A stretch of DNA of 5,114 nucleotides from positions 669-5,782 of the forward strand of contig DITH01000136.1 of assembly GCA_002422745.1 (NCBI GenBank). The letters are read 5' to 3'. The first letter of the stretch is position 1; every line of letters starts with the position of its first letter. The notes beneath the pieces were generated by a model. It made no database searches. It worked only from the letters and a program-made list of their open reading frames with translations, and was not told where the DNA came from. Source of the stretch: Alphaproteobacteria bacterium UBA6189 (GTDB taxonomy: Bacteria; Pseudomonadota; Alphaproteobacteria; Rickettsiales; UBA3002). Position numbers and translations under genes: made by a program. Shown piece by piece: positions 1 through 5,114 of this stretch.

Positions 1-31
1 GGGATGAACCGCCTGCTTTCTTGTGAGCCAT
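1..31 (-). CDS. rpmA: 50S ribosomal protein L27, N-terminal fragment (cut by window edge)
   Basis: The first ten codons read MAHKKAGGSS on the minus strand, which is the typical start of bacterial L27, a protein of the large ribosomal subunit whose N-terminus reaches toward the peptidyl-transferase centre. The rest of the gene lies beyond position 1. The start ATG (31..29) has a good Shine-Dalgarno sequence AAGGAG eight bases upstream. The gene starts 19 bp after the rplU stop codon, the conserved rplU-rpmA arrangement, so both are expected to be expressed from the promoter upstream of rplU. The N-terminus directly begins MAHKK, with no sign of the cleavable extension found in Firmicutes L27. 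Confidence 0.93.
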   Translation of the reverse strand, partial: MAHKKAGGSS

Positions 32-39
32 GATTTAAA

Positions 40-45
40 CTCCTT
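40..45 (-). promoter_or_regulatory. Ribosome binding site of rpmA
   Basis: The minus strand reads AAGGAG here, with eight bases before the rpmA ATG. It lies in the 19-bp gap between rplU and rpmA and fixes the rpmA start. Confidence 0.85.
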
Positions 46-50
46 AATGA

Positions 51-572
51 TTACTCAGCAGCCTTCGCTGCTTTTTTCGCGGCCGGTTTTGCCGCCGTGG
101 TTTTTTTCGCCGCTGGCTTTTTTACGGCCGGTTTTGCTGCAGCGGTTTTCGGTGCCGCTGCTTTTTTCGCGGCCGGTTTTGCCGCCGTGGTTTTTTTCGC
201 CGCCGGTGCCGCTTCTTTGCGGGCGCCGAGTTTGCGCGGCTCTTTGCTGGCCAGCGCGGTGCCGTTGAGGCTCACTGCGGTGATGTGCAGCACAGTGAGG
301 CGCTGACGATGGCCATTCTTGCGGCGGTAATTGTGGCGGCGCTTCTTTTTGAAGATGAGAACTTTATCGGCCTTCTCCTGGCTGATGATCTGTGCTTCGA
401 CCAGCGCGCCGGCGATGGTCGGGGTGCCGATGATGAGTTTGTCACCGGAAAGCGAAAGCACCTGATCGAGCGTAATGCTATCGCCGGCTTCACCAGCCAG
501 TTTCTCGACCTCGATGATGTCACCGGCCGTGACGCGGTACTGTTTACCACCGGTTTGAATCACTGCGAACAT
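51..572 (-). CDS. rplU: 50S ribosomal protein L21 with long Lys/Ala-rich C-terminal tail
   Basis: L21 is a primary 23S rRNA-binding protein of the large ribosomal subunit. Residues 1-102 are the whole L21 core: it opens [14 protein letters not shown], has the basic stretch [17 protein letters not shown] at about 74-90, and ends near [11 protein letters not shown]. Typical L21 is about 103 residues; this one has 173. The extra part runs from about 103, and from 121 onward it consists almost only of Ala, Lys, Pro and Thr with PAAKK and TAAKP units, resembling histone H1-like or AlgP-like tails. Extended L21 tails are known in alphaproteobacteria, but their composition varies. The tail includes a perfect 48-bp tandem-like duplication (66-113 and 156-203). 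The reading frame stays open through it and ends at TAA (53..51). The start ATG follows a weak GAAGG motif (587..583) and a strong promoter. The gene is first in the rplU-rpmA operon and divergent from phoR. Confidence 0.96.
   Translation of the reverse strand: MFAVIQTGGKQYRVTAGDIIEVEKLAGEAGDSITLDQVLSLSGDKLIIGTPTIAGALVEAQIISQEKADKVLIFKKKRRHNYRRKNGHRQRLTVLHITAVSLNGTALASKEPRKLGARKEAAPAAKKTTAAKPAAKKAAAPKTAAAKPAVKKPAAKKTTAAKPAAKKAAKAAE
66..113. repeat. 48-bp perfect direct repeat, copy A (in rplU tail)
   Basis: This segment is identical base for base to 156-203, with a 90-bp (30-codon) offset. On the minus strand it encodes residues 154-169 of L21, [16 protein letters not shown]. The two copies sit in the same frame, so gain or loss of one unit would keep the gene open. 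Each copy holds a run of seven T (seven A in the mRNA). Confidence 0.95.
156..203. repeat. 48-bp perfect direct repeat, copy B (in rplU tail)
   Basis: Identical to 66-113; it encodes L21 residues 124-139 on the minus strand. The 42 bp between the copies (114-155) encode a similar but diverged Lys/Ala/Pro stretch, so the tail appears to have grown by duplication of a short Ala-Lys coding unit. Confidence 0.95.
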
Positions 573-616
573 ATATTGCCTGCCTTCGTTGGGCGTGTGT
601 TTTTAAAGAGGCGGGG

Positions 617-644
617 AATATAGACGGGATTGCTTCGCTGTCAA
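617..644 (-). promoter_or_regulatory. Sigma-70 type promoter of rplU-rpmA
   Basis: On the minus strand a perfect -35 box TTGACA (644..639) is followed by a 16-bp spacer and a -10 box TATATT (622..617; five of six match TATAAT). Transcription would start near 610 and give a leader of roughly 37 bases before the rplU ATG at 572. This is the strongest promoter-like sequence in the window and fits a highly expressed ribosomal operon. Confidence 0.85.
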
Positions 645-761
645 CGCTTGTTTTCAGGGAATCGGTTCCTCCGTGGAACGGGTTGTAAGGTAAGGAAAAT
701 TCAGGTAACCATGGGAGGCTGCCCCGCCCACCATGAACTTCCAAACCCCCCATCGACCTCT

Positions 762-2159
762 ATGGCCAGAATTACCGTTCCCTTCAATACCTTGCTTAAA
801 TCGGCCCTTGTGGTGTCGTCGCCCGCCTTGCTGATCCTGGGGCTTTATGTCGGCCTGGGCAAGCTCACCTCCACCGAAATGATTTACGCCTACGTGGTAG
901 CGCTGGTGGCCACCGCGCTGGTGATTTATCCCTTCTTGTCGAACCTTGCGGCACTTACCCATTACGTCAAGGAAATCGCCCTCGACAAACGCGTGCAGGC
1001 GCCCGAGTTGTCGTTTATCGGGTCGGCGATGGAGCTTTCGGAAGCACTTAAACGTCTGCAAGCAAGCTGGGACGTAAAAAAGAAACAGATGGAAACCATT
1101 ATCACCGAGCGCGAAATCCTCGTCGATACGCTGCCCGATATTCTCATCATGGTGAACGACGAAAAGCGTGTGGTGCGTACCAACCGCGCGGCGCGGGCGA
1201 TTTTCGGCCAGAATCTTGCCGGGCAGGAACTCAAGGAAGTGATTCCCAACCTTTACCTGATGGACGCCATCTCCTCGGTAATCCAGGATTTAAAGGGCCG
1301 CGAAATCGAATTCCGCATCGAAGACCCGGTGGTGCGTGACTTCCTTGCGATTATCGAACGGTTCCCCGTGCCTACCGCCGGCGGTATCTCGACCGTGATT
1401 ACCATGAACGATATCACCGAGCTTAAAAGCGTCGAGCAGATGCGCGCCGACTTCGTGGCCAATGCCTCGCACGAACTGCGCACGCCGCTGGCCTCCATCA
1501 AGGGATTTGTCGAAACCTTGCTCGGCCCGGCGAAAGACGACGTCGCCGCCCGTGAGGAATTCCTCAAGATCATGCTCGATCAGGCCGACCGCATGCAACA
1601 GCTGATCGGCGATTTGCTGTCGCTGTCGAAAATCGAGATGAACGCGCACTCGGTACCCACCGAGCCGACCGATCTTGCCAAGATCGTGCGCAAGGAGGTC
1701 GAGCATCATAAACGCAGCGCGACGGATAAGAATATGCGGTTGCTGCTGCAGGTGCAGGAAAACCTTCCGCTGGTGAAAGGCGAAAGCAACGAGCTGGCAC
1801 AGGTGGTGCATAACCTCGTCAGCAACGCGATTAAATACGGCTATGCCGATTCGGATGTCAGTATCACGCTGCGGCTGACTACCGAACTGCCGCAGGATCT
1901 GAACATGCGAAATCTCAGTCGTGTCGTGGCGCTGAGCGTGAAAGACCAGGGCGACGGTATTCCCAAGCAGCATTTACCCCGGCTAATGGAGCGTTTTTAC
2001 CGCGTCGACTCGGCACGTACCCGGCAAGTGGGCGGTACGGGCCTCGGACTGGCCATTGTGAAGGGTATTATTACCCGCCACCGTGGGGCGATTACGGTCG
2101 ATTCCGTCGTCGGCGAAGGCACACAATTCAGCGTTTTCCTGCCCATGTATGAAAACTAA
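762..2159 (+). CDS. phoR: Phosphate regulon sensor histidine kinase PhoR
   Basis: Membrane sensor kinase that phosphorylates the response regulator PhoB when phosphate is scarce. With the ATG at 762 it has 465 residues. Two membrane segments (about 11-32 and 39-60) lie close together with almost no periplasmic loop, as in PhoR, which senses through the Pst transporter rather than by binding phosphate outside. A linker and a PAS-like domain follow (about 115-220). The HisKA domain has the phospho-acceptor H237 in ASHELRTPL. The ATPase domain has the N box HNLVSNAIKYG (N351, N355), the G1 box DQGDG (395-399) and the G2 box GGTGLGLA (424-431), so it looks catalytically complete. The start is uncertain: neither 762 nor the in-frame ATG at 711 (482 residues) has a well-placed Shine-Dalgarno sequence. 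I chose 762 because it precedes the first membrane segment by a normal distance. The PhoR name rests on architecture and on the pst genes downstream. Confidence 0.87.
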   Translation: MARITVPFNTLLKSALVVSSPALLILGLYVGLGKLTSTEMIYAYVVALVATALVIYPFLSNLAALTHYVKEIALDKRVQAPELSFIGSAMELSEALKRLQASWDVKKKQMETIITEREILVDTLPDILIMVNDEKRVVRTNRAARAIFGQNLAGQELKEVIPNLYLMDAISSVIQDLKGREIEFRIEDPVVRDFLAIIERFPVPTAGGISTVITMNDITELKSVEQMRADFVANASHELRTPLASIKGFVETLLGPAKDDVAAREEFLKIMLDQADRMQQLIGDLLSLSKIEMNAHSVPTEPTDLAKIVRKEVEHHKRSATDKNMRLLLQVQENLPLVKGESNELAQVVHNLVSNAIKYGYADSDVSITLRLTTELPQDLNMRNLSRVVALSVKDQGDGIPKQHLPRLMERFYRVDSARTRQVGGTGLGLAIVKGIITRHRGAITVDSVVGEGTQFSVFLPMYEN

Positions 2160-2186
2160 CCCGCTAATCTTATTTTTACATTCTGC

Positions 2187-2201
2187 GCGCCGGGGAGGCG
2201 C
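2187..2201 (+). promoter_or_regulatory. Small hairpin holding the tspO Shine-Dalgarno sequence
   Basis: GCGCC (2187-2191) pairs with GGCGC (2197-2201) around a GGGGA loop. The purine-rich GGGGAGG (2192-2198), the only plausible ribosome binding site for the gene starting at 2211, is partly in the loop and partly in the 3' arm. The spacing from GGAGG to the ATG is 12 bases, a little long. The T-rich TGTTTCTT after the stem makes a weak terminator an alternative reading, but a five-pair stem is short for that. Confidence 0.4.
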
Positions 2202-2210
2202 TGTTTCTTA

Positions 2211-2711
2211 ATGCAAAAGCTGCGACAGTGTCTTATGACATTCAAACGCGATACAGTGGTTTATTTTCTGTGGTTCTACGGGCTGTGCTTAGCCGTACAA
2301 TTATTCGGCGCGCAATTTTCGTCCATGGGAATGGATGGCTGGTACCAGAACCTCGATAAATCGCCCCTGACCCCGCCCGGTTATGTGTTTGGGATTGCCT
2401 GGACCTTACTGTATTTCCTGATGGCCTGGTCGGCCACCCGCATTTTTCATGTATGCCAATCACTATATTGTCGGCCCCTTCGTTGGTGGATGATTCAGCT
2501 GATCCTCGGCCTGCTCTGGACGATCTTTTTCTTCGGCCAGCATAATCCATTGGCCGGACTGGTGATTATTTCCATCATGGTGGTGGCGGTGATTACCACA
2601 ACCGTGCTGTTCTGGCGCCTGGACGATGTCGCCATGGTAATGCTGCTGCCGCTTGTCGGCTGGCTTACGCTGGCGACGCACCTGAACCTCTATATTTACC
2701 TGCATAATTAG
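2211..2711 (+). CDS. TspO/MBR-family tryptophan-rich membrane protein
   Basis: The 166-residue protein has five hydrophobic segments (about 14-35, 57-79, 92-110, 113-135, 139-163), the fold size of bacterial TspO, related to the mitochondrial translocator protein. Family hallmarks are visible: WYQNLDKSPLTPP (44-56) then VFGIAWTLLYFLM (59-71), W103 with FFFGQHNPLAGL, and the C-terminal W151 and LATHLNLYIYLHN. Known members bind tetrapyrroles and cholesterol-like ligands and modulate stress or oxygen-dependent gene expression; what this one does is not shown. It departs from the usual pattern: the common LN before the third-helix Trp is LG (99-100), and the common PY near the fifth helix is PL (147-148). 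The ATG at 2211 is preferred over M9 because GGGGAGG lies upstream of it. It starts 51 bp after phoR and ends 85 bp before pstC, all on one strand, so it may belong to the phosphate operon. Confidence 0.85.
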   Translation: MQKLRQCLMTFKRDTVVYFLWFYGLCLAVQLFGAQFSSMGMDGWYQNLDKSPLTPPGYVFGIAWTLLYFLMAWSATRIFHVCQSLYCRPLRWWMIQLILGLLWTIFFFGQHNPLAGLVIISIMVVAVITTTVLFWRLDDVAMVMLLPLVGWLTLATHLNLYIYLHN

Positions 2712-2725
2712 CATAGCTCTCGCCT

Positions 2726-2743
2726 CAGCCATGCGCCTGTCGC
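2726..2743 (+). promoter_or_regulatory. Degenerate PHO-box-like direct repeat upstream of pstC
   Basis: CAGCCAT, four bases, then CTGTCGC match the PhoB site pattern CTGTCAT-N4-CTGTCAT at 10 of 14 positions with the right 11-bp period, 53 bp before the pstC start. The spacer is GCGC rather than AT-rich, and part of the site also forms a short inverted repeat (ATGCG 2731-2735, CGCAT 2741-2745). Location supports it; match quality alone does not. Confidence 0.25.
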
Positions 2744-2761
2744 ATAGCGCGCGCAATTCCG

Positions 2762-2790
2762 TTTACTTGGCGTGATCCCTCCGCTATCAC
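2762..2790 (+). promoter_or_regulatory. Weak candidate promoter directly before pstC
   Basis: TTTACT (2762-2767) and TATCAC (2785-2790) each match the sigma-70 boxes at four of six positions and are 17 bp apart. A start site about seven bases after the -10 would fall at or near the pstC ATG at 2797 and would give an mRNA with almost no leader. This fits the missing Shine-Dalgarno sequence but is inference from weak matches. Confidence 0.2.
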
Positions 2791-2793
2791 GCC
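2769..2793. repeat. Perfect inverted repeat (8-9-8) just before pstC
   Basis: GGCGTGAT (2769-2776) and ATCACGCC (2786-2793) are exact reverse complements around a nine-base centre, CCCTCCGCT. The right arm ends three bases before the pstC ATG. No T-run follows on either strand, so it is not an intrinsic terminator. It could be a protein-binding operator or an RNA hairpin covering the translation start of pstC. Confidence 0.8.
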
Positions 2794-2796
2794 GCC

Positions 2797-3732
2797 ATGG
2801 CGACGCGCACCGGTATACGTTCCCGACCGTTTGAACCCCTCGTGATGGGGATGATGTGGGCATCCGCCGCACTTACCGTCGTTGTGACTGCGGCGATCAT
2901 TCTTTCCGTCTTATTCGAAGCGCTGCATTTTTTCTCCCTCGTACCGCTGAGCGAATTCCTGTTCGGGCTCGATTGGAGCCCGCAAACCGCGATGCGCGCC
3001 GATCAGGCAGGCTCCTCGGGTGCGTTTGGTGCCGTGCCGCTATTTGCCGGATCGCTTCTGGTCACAGCGATTGCCCTGCTGGTAGCCGTACCGGTAGGAT
3101 TGTTCGCGGCCATTTATCTTGCCGAATATGCCAGTATGCGCGTCCGAAACTGGGCCAAACCCATGCTCGAACTGCTGGCTGGCATCCCCACCGTGGTGTA
3201 TGGATATTTTGCCCTGCAAGCGGTTGCGCCGTTCATGCGGCAACTCGGTGAAACGTTGGGCCTGCCCATCGCCTCGGAAAGTGCGCTCGTCGCCGGGCTG
3301 GTGATGGGCATCATGATTATTCCGTTCATCAGCTCCCTGTCGGACGACATGATGATCGCGGTGCCGCGCGGTCTGCGCGACGCCAGTTTCGGCATGGGCG
3401 CGACCAAATCCGAAACCATCCGCCGGGTGGTGCTGCCCTCGGCGCTGCCAGGAATCATGGGTGCCGTGCTGCTGGCGATATCACGGGCCATTGGCGAAAC
3501 CATGATCGTGGTGATGGCGGCTGGCCTATCCGCAAACCTGACCGCCAATCCGCTGGAATCGGTGACCACCGTTACCGTCCAGATGGTGACGCTGCTAATC
3601 GGCGATCAGGAATTCGACAGCCCGAAAACCCTTGCGGCATTCGCCCTCGGCCTGACCCTGTTTTTCTTCACTCTTGTGCTCAATGTGCTGGCAATGAAAA
3701 TCGTCAAGAAATACCGGGAGCAGTATGAGTAA
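2797..3732 (+). CDS. pstC: Phosphate ABC transporter permease PstC
   Basis: One of the two inner-membrane permeases of the high-affinity PstSCAB phosphate importer. The 311-residue protein has six hydrophobic segments (about 19-45, 82-108, 123-146, 162-180, 216-240, 280-302). The ABC-permease EAA loop that contacts the ATPase is at about 190-220, with RGLRDASFGMGATKSE and VVLPSALPGI, followed by the PstC/PstA-typical AISRAIGETM. Also typical is LLAGIPTVVYGYFAL (126-140). Length is close to the E. coli protein (319); some alphaproteobacterial PstC proteins are longer at the N-terminus, but an in-frame stop at 2773-2775 rules out an extension here. The ATG at 2797 is the first possible start after that stop; it has no Shine-Dalgarno sequence and follows an inverted repeat. 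The 3' end overlaps pstA by 8 bp. Confidence 0.95.
   Translation: MATRTGIRSRPFEPLVMGMMWASAALTVVVTAAIILSVLFEALHFFSLVPLSEFLFGLDWSPQTAMRADQAGSSGAFGAVPLFAGSLLVTAIALLVAVPVGLFAAIYLAEYASMRVRNWAKPMLELLAGIPTVVYGYFALQAVAPFMRQLGETLGLPIASESALVAGLVMGIMIIPFISSLSDDMMIAVPRGLRDASFGMGATKSETIRRVVLPSALPGIMGAVLLAISRAIGETMIVVMAAGLSANLTANPLESVTTVTVQMVTLLIGDQEFDSPKTLAAFALGLTLFFFTLVLNVLAMKIVKKYREQYE
3716..3720 (+). promoter_or_regulatory. Ribosome binding site of pstA inside pstC
   Basis: GGGAG ends four bases before the pstA ATG at 3725, a short spacing, and lies within the last codons of pstC. Together with the 8-bp gene overlap this suggests translational coupling. Confidence 0.5.
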
Positions 3733-4990
3733 CACCGCCCACATCACGCGTAGTTTACGCCGCCGCCACGCCGCCGAGCGCCGGTTCAAGGCCTATGGGC
3801 TGGGGGCGCTGCTGTTTGCGGTGACGATGCTGGTGGTGTTGATCGTGAGCGTCGCCGGGCCGGGCATCAGCGGCTTCACCCGCCACGAGCTGCGGCTGGA
3901 AATCGATACGGCGCCGTTCAGCCGCATCCTTGCCGAGCGCCCGAAGGAGATGGATTTCCACACCCATACGCAGGCGATTCTACGCAGCACGCTCGATACC
4001 GCATTGCAGAGCAAAGCCGAACGGCAAAAGCTGTACCGGCTGATCGGTTTTTTCGCCGCCGAGGATGTTAAGCGCCAGGTGATGGCACAGCCCGACCAGT
4101 GGCACGATGCGGTGACGGTGTGGGTGCCGCTCAGCGACATTGCCGACCTTACCCTGAAAGAAAAAATCGACGTATCGCTCGACCCGCATCTGCGGCCGAT
4201 CAGCGACCAGCAATTGCATTGGCTGCGCCAATGGCAAGACGATGGCCGCATCCGCCGCAGCGTGAATTGGGATTTCTTCACCCATGGCGATAGCCGTGCA
4301 CCGGACGCGGCAAGCTTTGGCGGTGCGATTGTTGGCTCGCTGTGGCTGCTGCTGATTTGCATGGGGCTGGCCTTGCCGGTAGCGATCATGGCGGCCATCT
4401 ATCTCGAGGAATTCGCCCGCAAAGGTCGTGCTTCGGAATGGCTGGAAATTACCATCAATAACCTCGCCGCCGTTCCGTCGATCATTTACGGGTTGCTGGG
4501 CTTGAGCGTCTATTTGCAGTTTTTTGAGCTGCCACGTTCTTCGGCGCTGGTGGGCGGGCTGACTATGGCGTTGCTGGTGCTGCCGGTCATGATTATCGCC
4601 GCGCGGGCCGCCATACGCGCCGTGCCACCCAGCATGCGGCTGGCCGCTGCCGGACTGGGCGCCAGCCCGCTCCAGGTCGTGCGCCATCATGTGTTGCCGT
4701 ATGCCATGCCGGGCATCATGACCGGCACTATTTTAAGCTTCTGCCGCGCTATCGGCGAAACCGCGCCGCTGCTGCTGATCGGCATGGTCGCCTTCGTGGC
4801 CGACGTGCCCGAGTCGCCTTTCGAGGCGGCGACGGCGATGCCGGTGCAGATTTATTTGTGGGCCTCCAGCCCCGAACTTGGCTATGTCGAGAAAACCTCG
4901 GCCGGCATCCTGGTGCTGCTGGCCATTCTCTTGATCTTGAACTTTACGGCCATTACCCTGCGCCGCCGCATGCAATTGAATTGGAACTGA
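3725..4990 (+). CDS. pstA: Phosphate ABC transporter permease PstA with large extra N-terminal domain
   Basis: Second inner-membrane permease of the PstSCAB phosphate importer. It has 421 residues, against about 300 for E. coli PstA. A basic N-terminus ([10 protein letters not shown]) leads into membrane segment 1 (about 23-46). Then comes a hydrophilic stretch of roughly 150 residues (about 50-195), which by topology should face the periplasm. Such a region is a known feature of many alphaproteobacterial PstA proteins (I believe Pfam calls it DUF3333). The permease core follows, with further segments at about 201-226, 241-265, 274-294, 330-357 and 391-412. [16 protein letters not shown] (245-260) is the PstA/PstC signature. 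The EAA loop is at about 298-330 ([27 protein letters not shown]), followed by [11 protein letters not shown] (340-350). It overlaps pstC by 8 bp and stops 1 bp before pstB. Confidence 0.95.
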   Translation: MSNTAHITRSLRRRHAAERRFKAYGLGALLFAVTMLVVLIVSVAGPGISGFTRHELRLEIDTAPFSRILAERPKEMDFHTHTQAILRSTLDTALQSKAERQKLYRLIGFFAAEDVKRQVMAQPDQWHDAVTVWVPLSDIADLTLKEKIDVSLDPHLRPISDQQLHWLRQWQDDGRIRRSVNWDFFTHGDSRAPDAASFGGAIVGSLWLLLICMGLALPVAIMAAIYLEEFARKGRASEWLEITINNLAAVPSIIYGLLGLSVYLQFFELPRSSALVGGLTMALLVLPVMIIAARAAIRAVPPSMRLAAAGLGASPLQVVRHHVLPYAMPGIMTGTILSFCRAIGETAPLLLIGMVAFVADVPESPFEAATAMPVQIYLWASSPELGYVEKTSAGILVLLAILLILNFTAITLRRRMQLNWN

Positions 4991-4991
4991 T

Positions 4992-5114
4992 ATGAGCAAC
5001 CCAGCCAAAATCATCGCCCGCGATGTCCATGTCTATTACGGCGACAAACACGCACTGAAAGGCGTGGCGACCGACATTCCCGATCGGGCGGTCACGGCCT
5101 TCATCGGCCCCTCG
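4992..5114 (+). CDS. pstB: Phosphate ABC transporter ATP-binding protein PstB, N-terminal fragment
   Basis: Forty-one codons are present before the window ends. They read [20 protein letters not shown] at the start and close with VTAFIGPS, the opening of the Walker A motif (GPSGCGKST in PstB). The aromatic Y15/Y16 in [14 protein letters not shown] is the nucleotide-stacking A-loop region seen in PstB. PstB is the cytoplasmic ATPase that powers phosphate import through PstC and PstA. The start lies 1 bp after the pstA stop codon with only GGA (4983-4985) as a possible ribosome contact, so its translation is probably coupled to pstA. Confidence 0.93.
   Translation, partial: MSNPAKIIARDVHVYYGDKHALKGVATDIPDRAVTAFIGPS

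Noticed and set aside
101..107. Seven-T runs (101-107 and 191-197) as programmed frameshift sites in rplU
   Set aside because: The run is not in the slippery -1 heptamer phase (the codons are AAA AAA ACC), the zero frame is complete, and no stimulatory structure is evident; it is explained by Lys codons in the repeat.
97..306. Phe/Ala-rich plus-strand reading frame opposite the rplU tail
   Set aside because: It is the mirror of the Lys/Ala repeat codons of L21 on the other strand; the L21 frame is clearly the real gene.
638..655. CTGTCAA near the phoR start as a PHO box
   Set aside because: The first heptamer fits, but it overlaps the rplU -35 box in reverse and the second repeat at the required spacing does not match.
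665..679. Short inverted repeat GTTCC-N5-GGAAC upstream of phoR
   Set aside because: Five-base arms of this kind are expected by chance, and no promoter element or start codon is aligned with it.
630..710. Upstream extension of PhoR to a TTG at 630
   Set aside because: It would begin inside the rplU promoter and adds residues with no membrane or domain character; the frame merely happens to be open.
2769..2793. Intrinsic terminator between tspO and pstC
   Set aside because: The stem is good but no T-run follows on either strand, and the right arm abuts the pstC start codon.
3114..3569. Long minus-strand reading frames opposite pstC and pstA
   Set aside because: They lack family resemblance and ribosome sites and run antisense to well-recognised permease genes, as is usual in GC-rich coding DNA.

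Overview
The window looks like chromosomal DNA of an alphaproteobacterium. The basis is the moderately GC-rich base composition, an L21 protein with a long lysine/alanine tail, a PstA with a large extra domain after its first membrane segment (a form common in alphaproteobacterial PstA), and a phoR-pst gene order like that of this class. No genus can be named from the sequence alone.

Left part (1-644, minus strand): the ribosomal protein genes rplU (L21) and rpmA (L27, only the first 10 codons inside the window) form the usual rplU-rpmA operon. A good sigma-70 type promoter sits at 617-644. L21 has an ordinary core of about 100 residues followed by a roughly 70-residue basic tail of Lys, Ala, Pro and Thr. 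Part of the tail gene is a perfect 48-bp direct duplication.

Middle and right part (about 711-5114, plus strand): a phosphate-sensing and phosphate-uptake cluster is transcribed divergently from rplU. In order it holds phoR (two-membrane-segment PAS histidine kinase), a TspO/MBR-family membrane protein, pstC and pstA (the two permeases of the high-affinity phosphate ABC transporter), and the start of pstB (its ATPase), cut off by the window edge just at its Walker A motif. pstC and pstA overlap by 8 bp and pstA and pstB are 1 bp apart, so these three are clearly cotranscribed.

In the standard model, the Pst transporter reports phosphate supply to PhoR, which phosphorylates PhoB, which in turn activates pst genes. 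Two things stand out. No pstS (periplasmic phosphate-binding protein) lies between phoR and pstC, where related bacteria often have it; a tspO-like gene occupies the slot instead. Second, the 85-bp tspO-pstC gap has a strong inverted repeat ending three bases before the pstC start codon, no Shine-Dalgarno sequence, and a degenerate PHO-box-like element. Apart from these points the genes are ordinary. I see no mobile element, tRNA, rRNA or CRISPR, and no clear case for a wholly new system.
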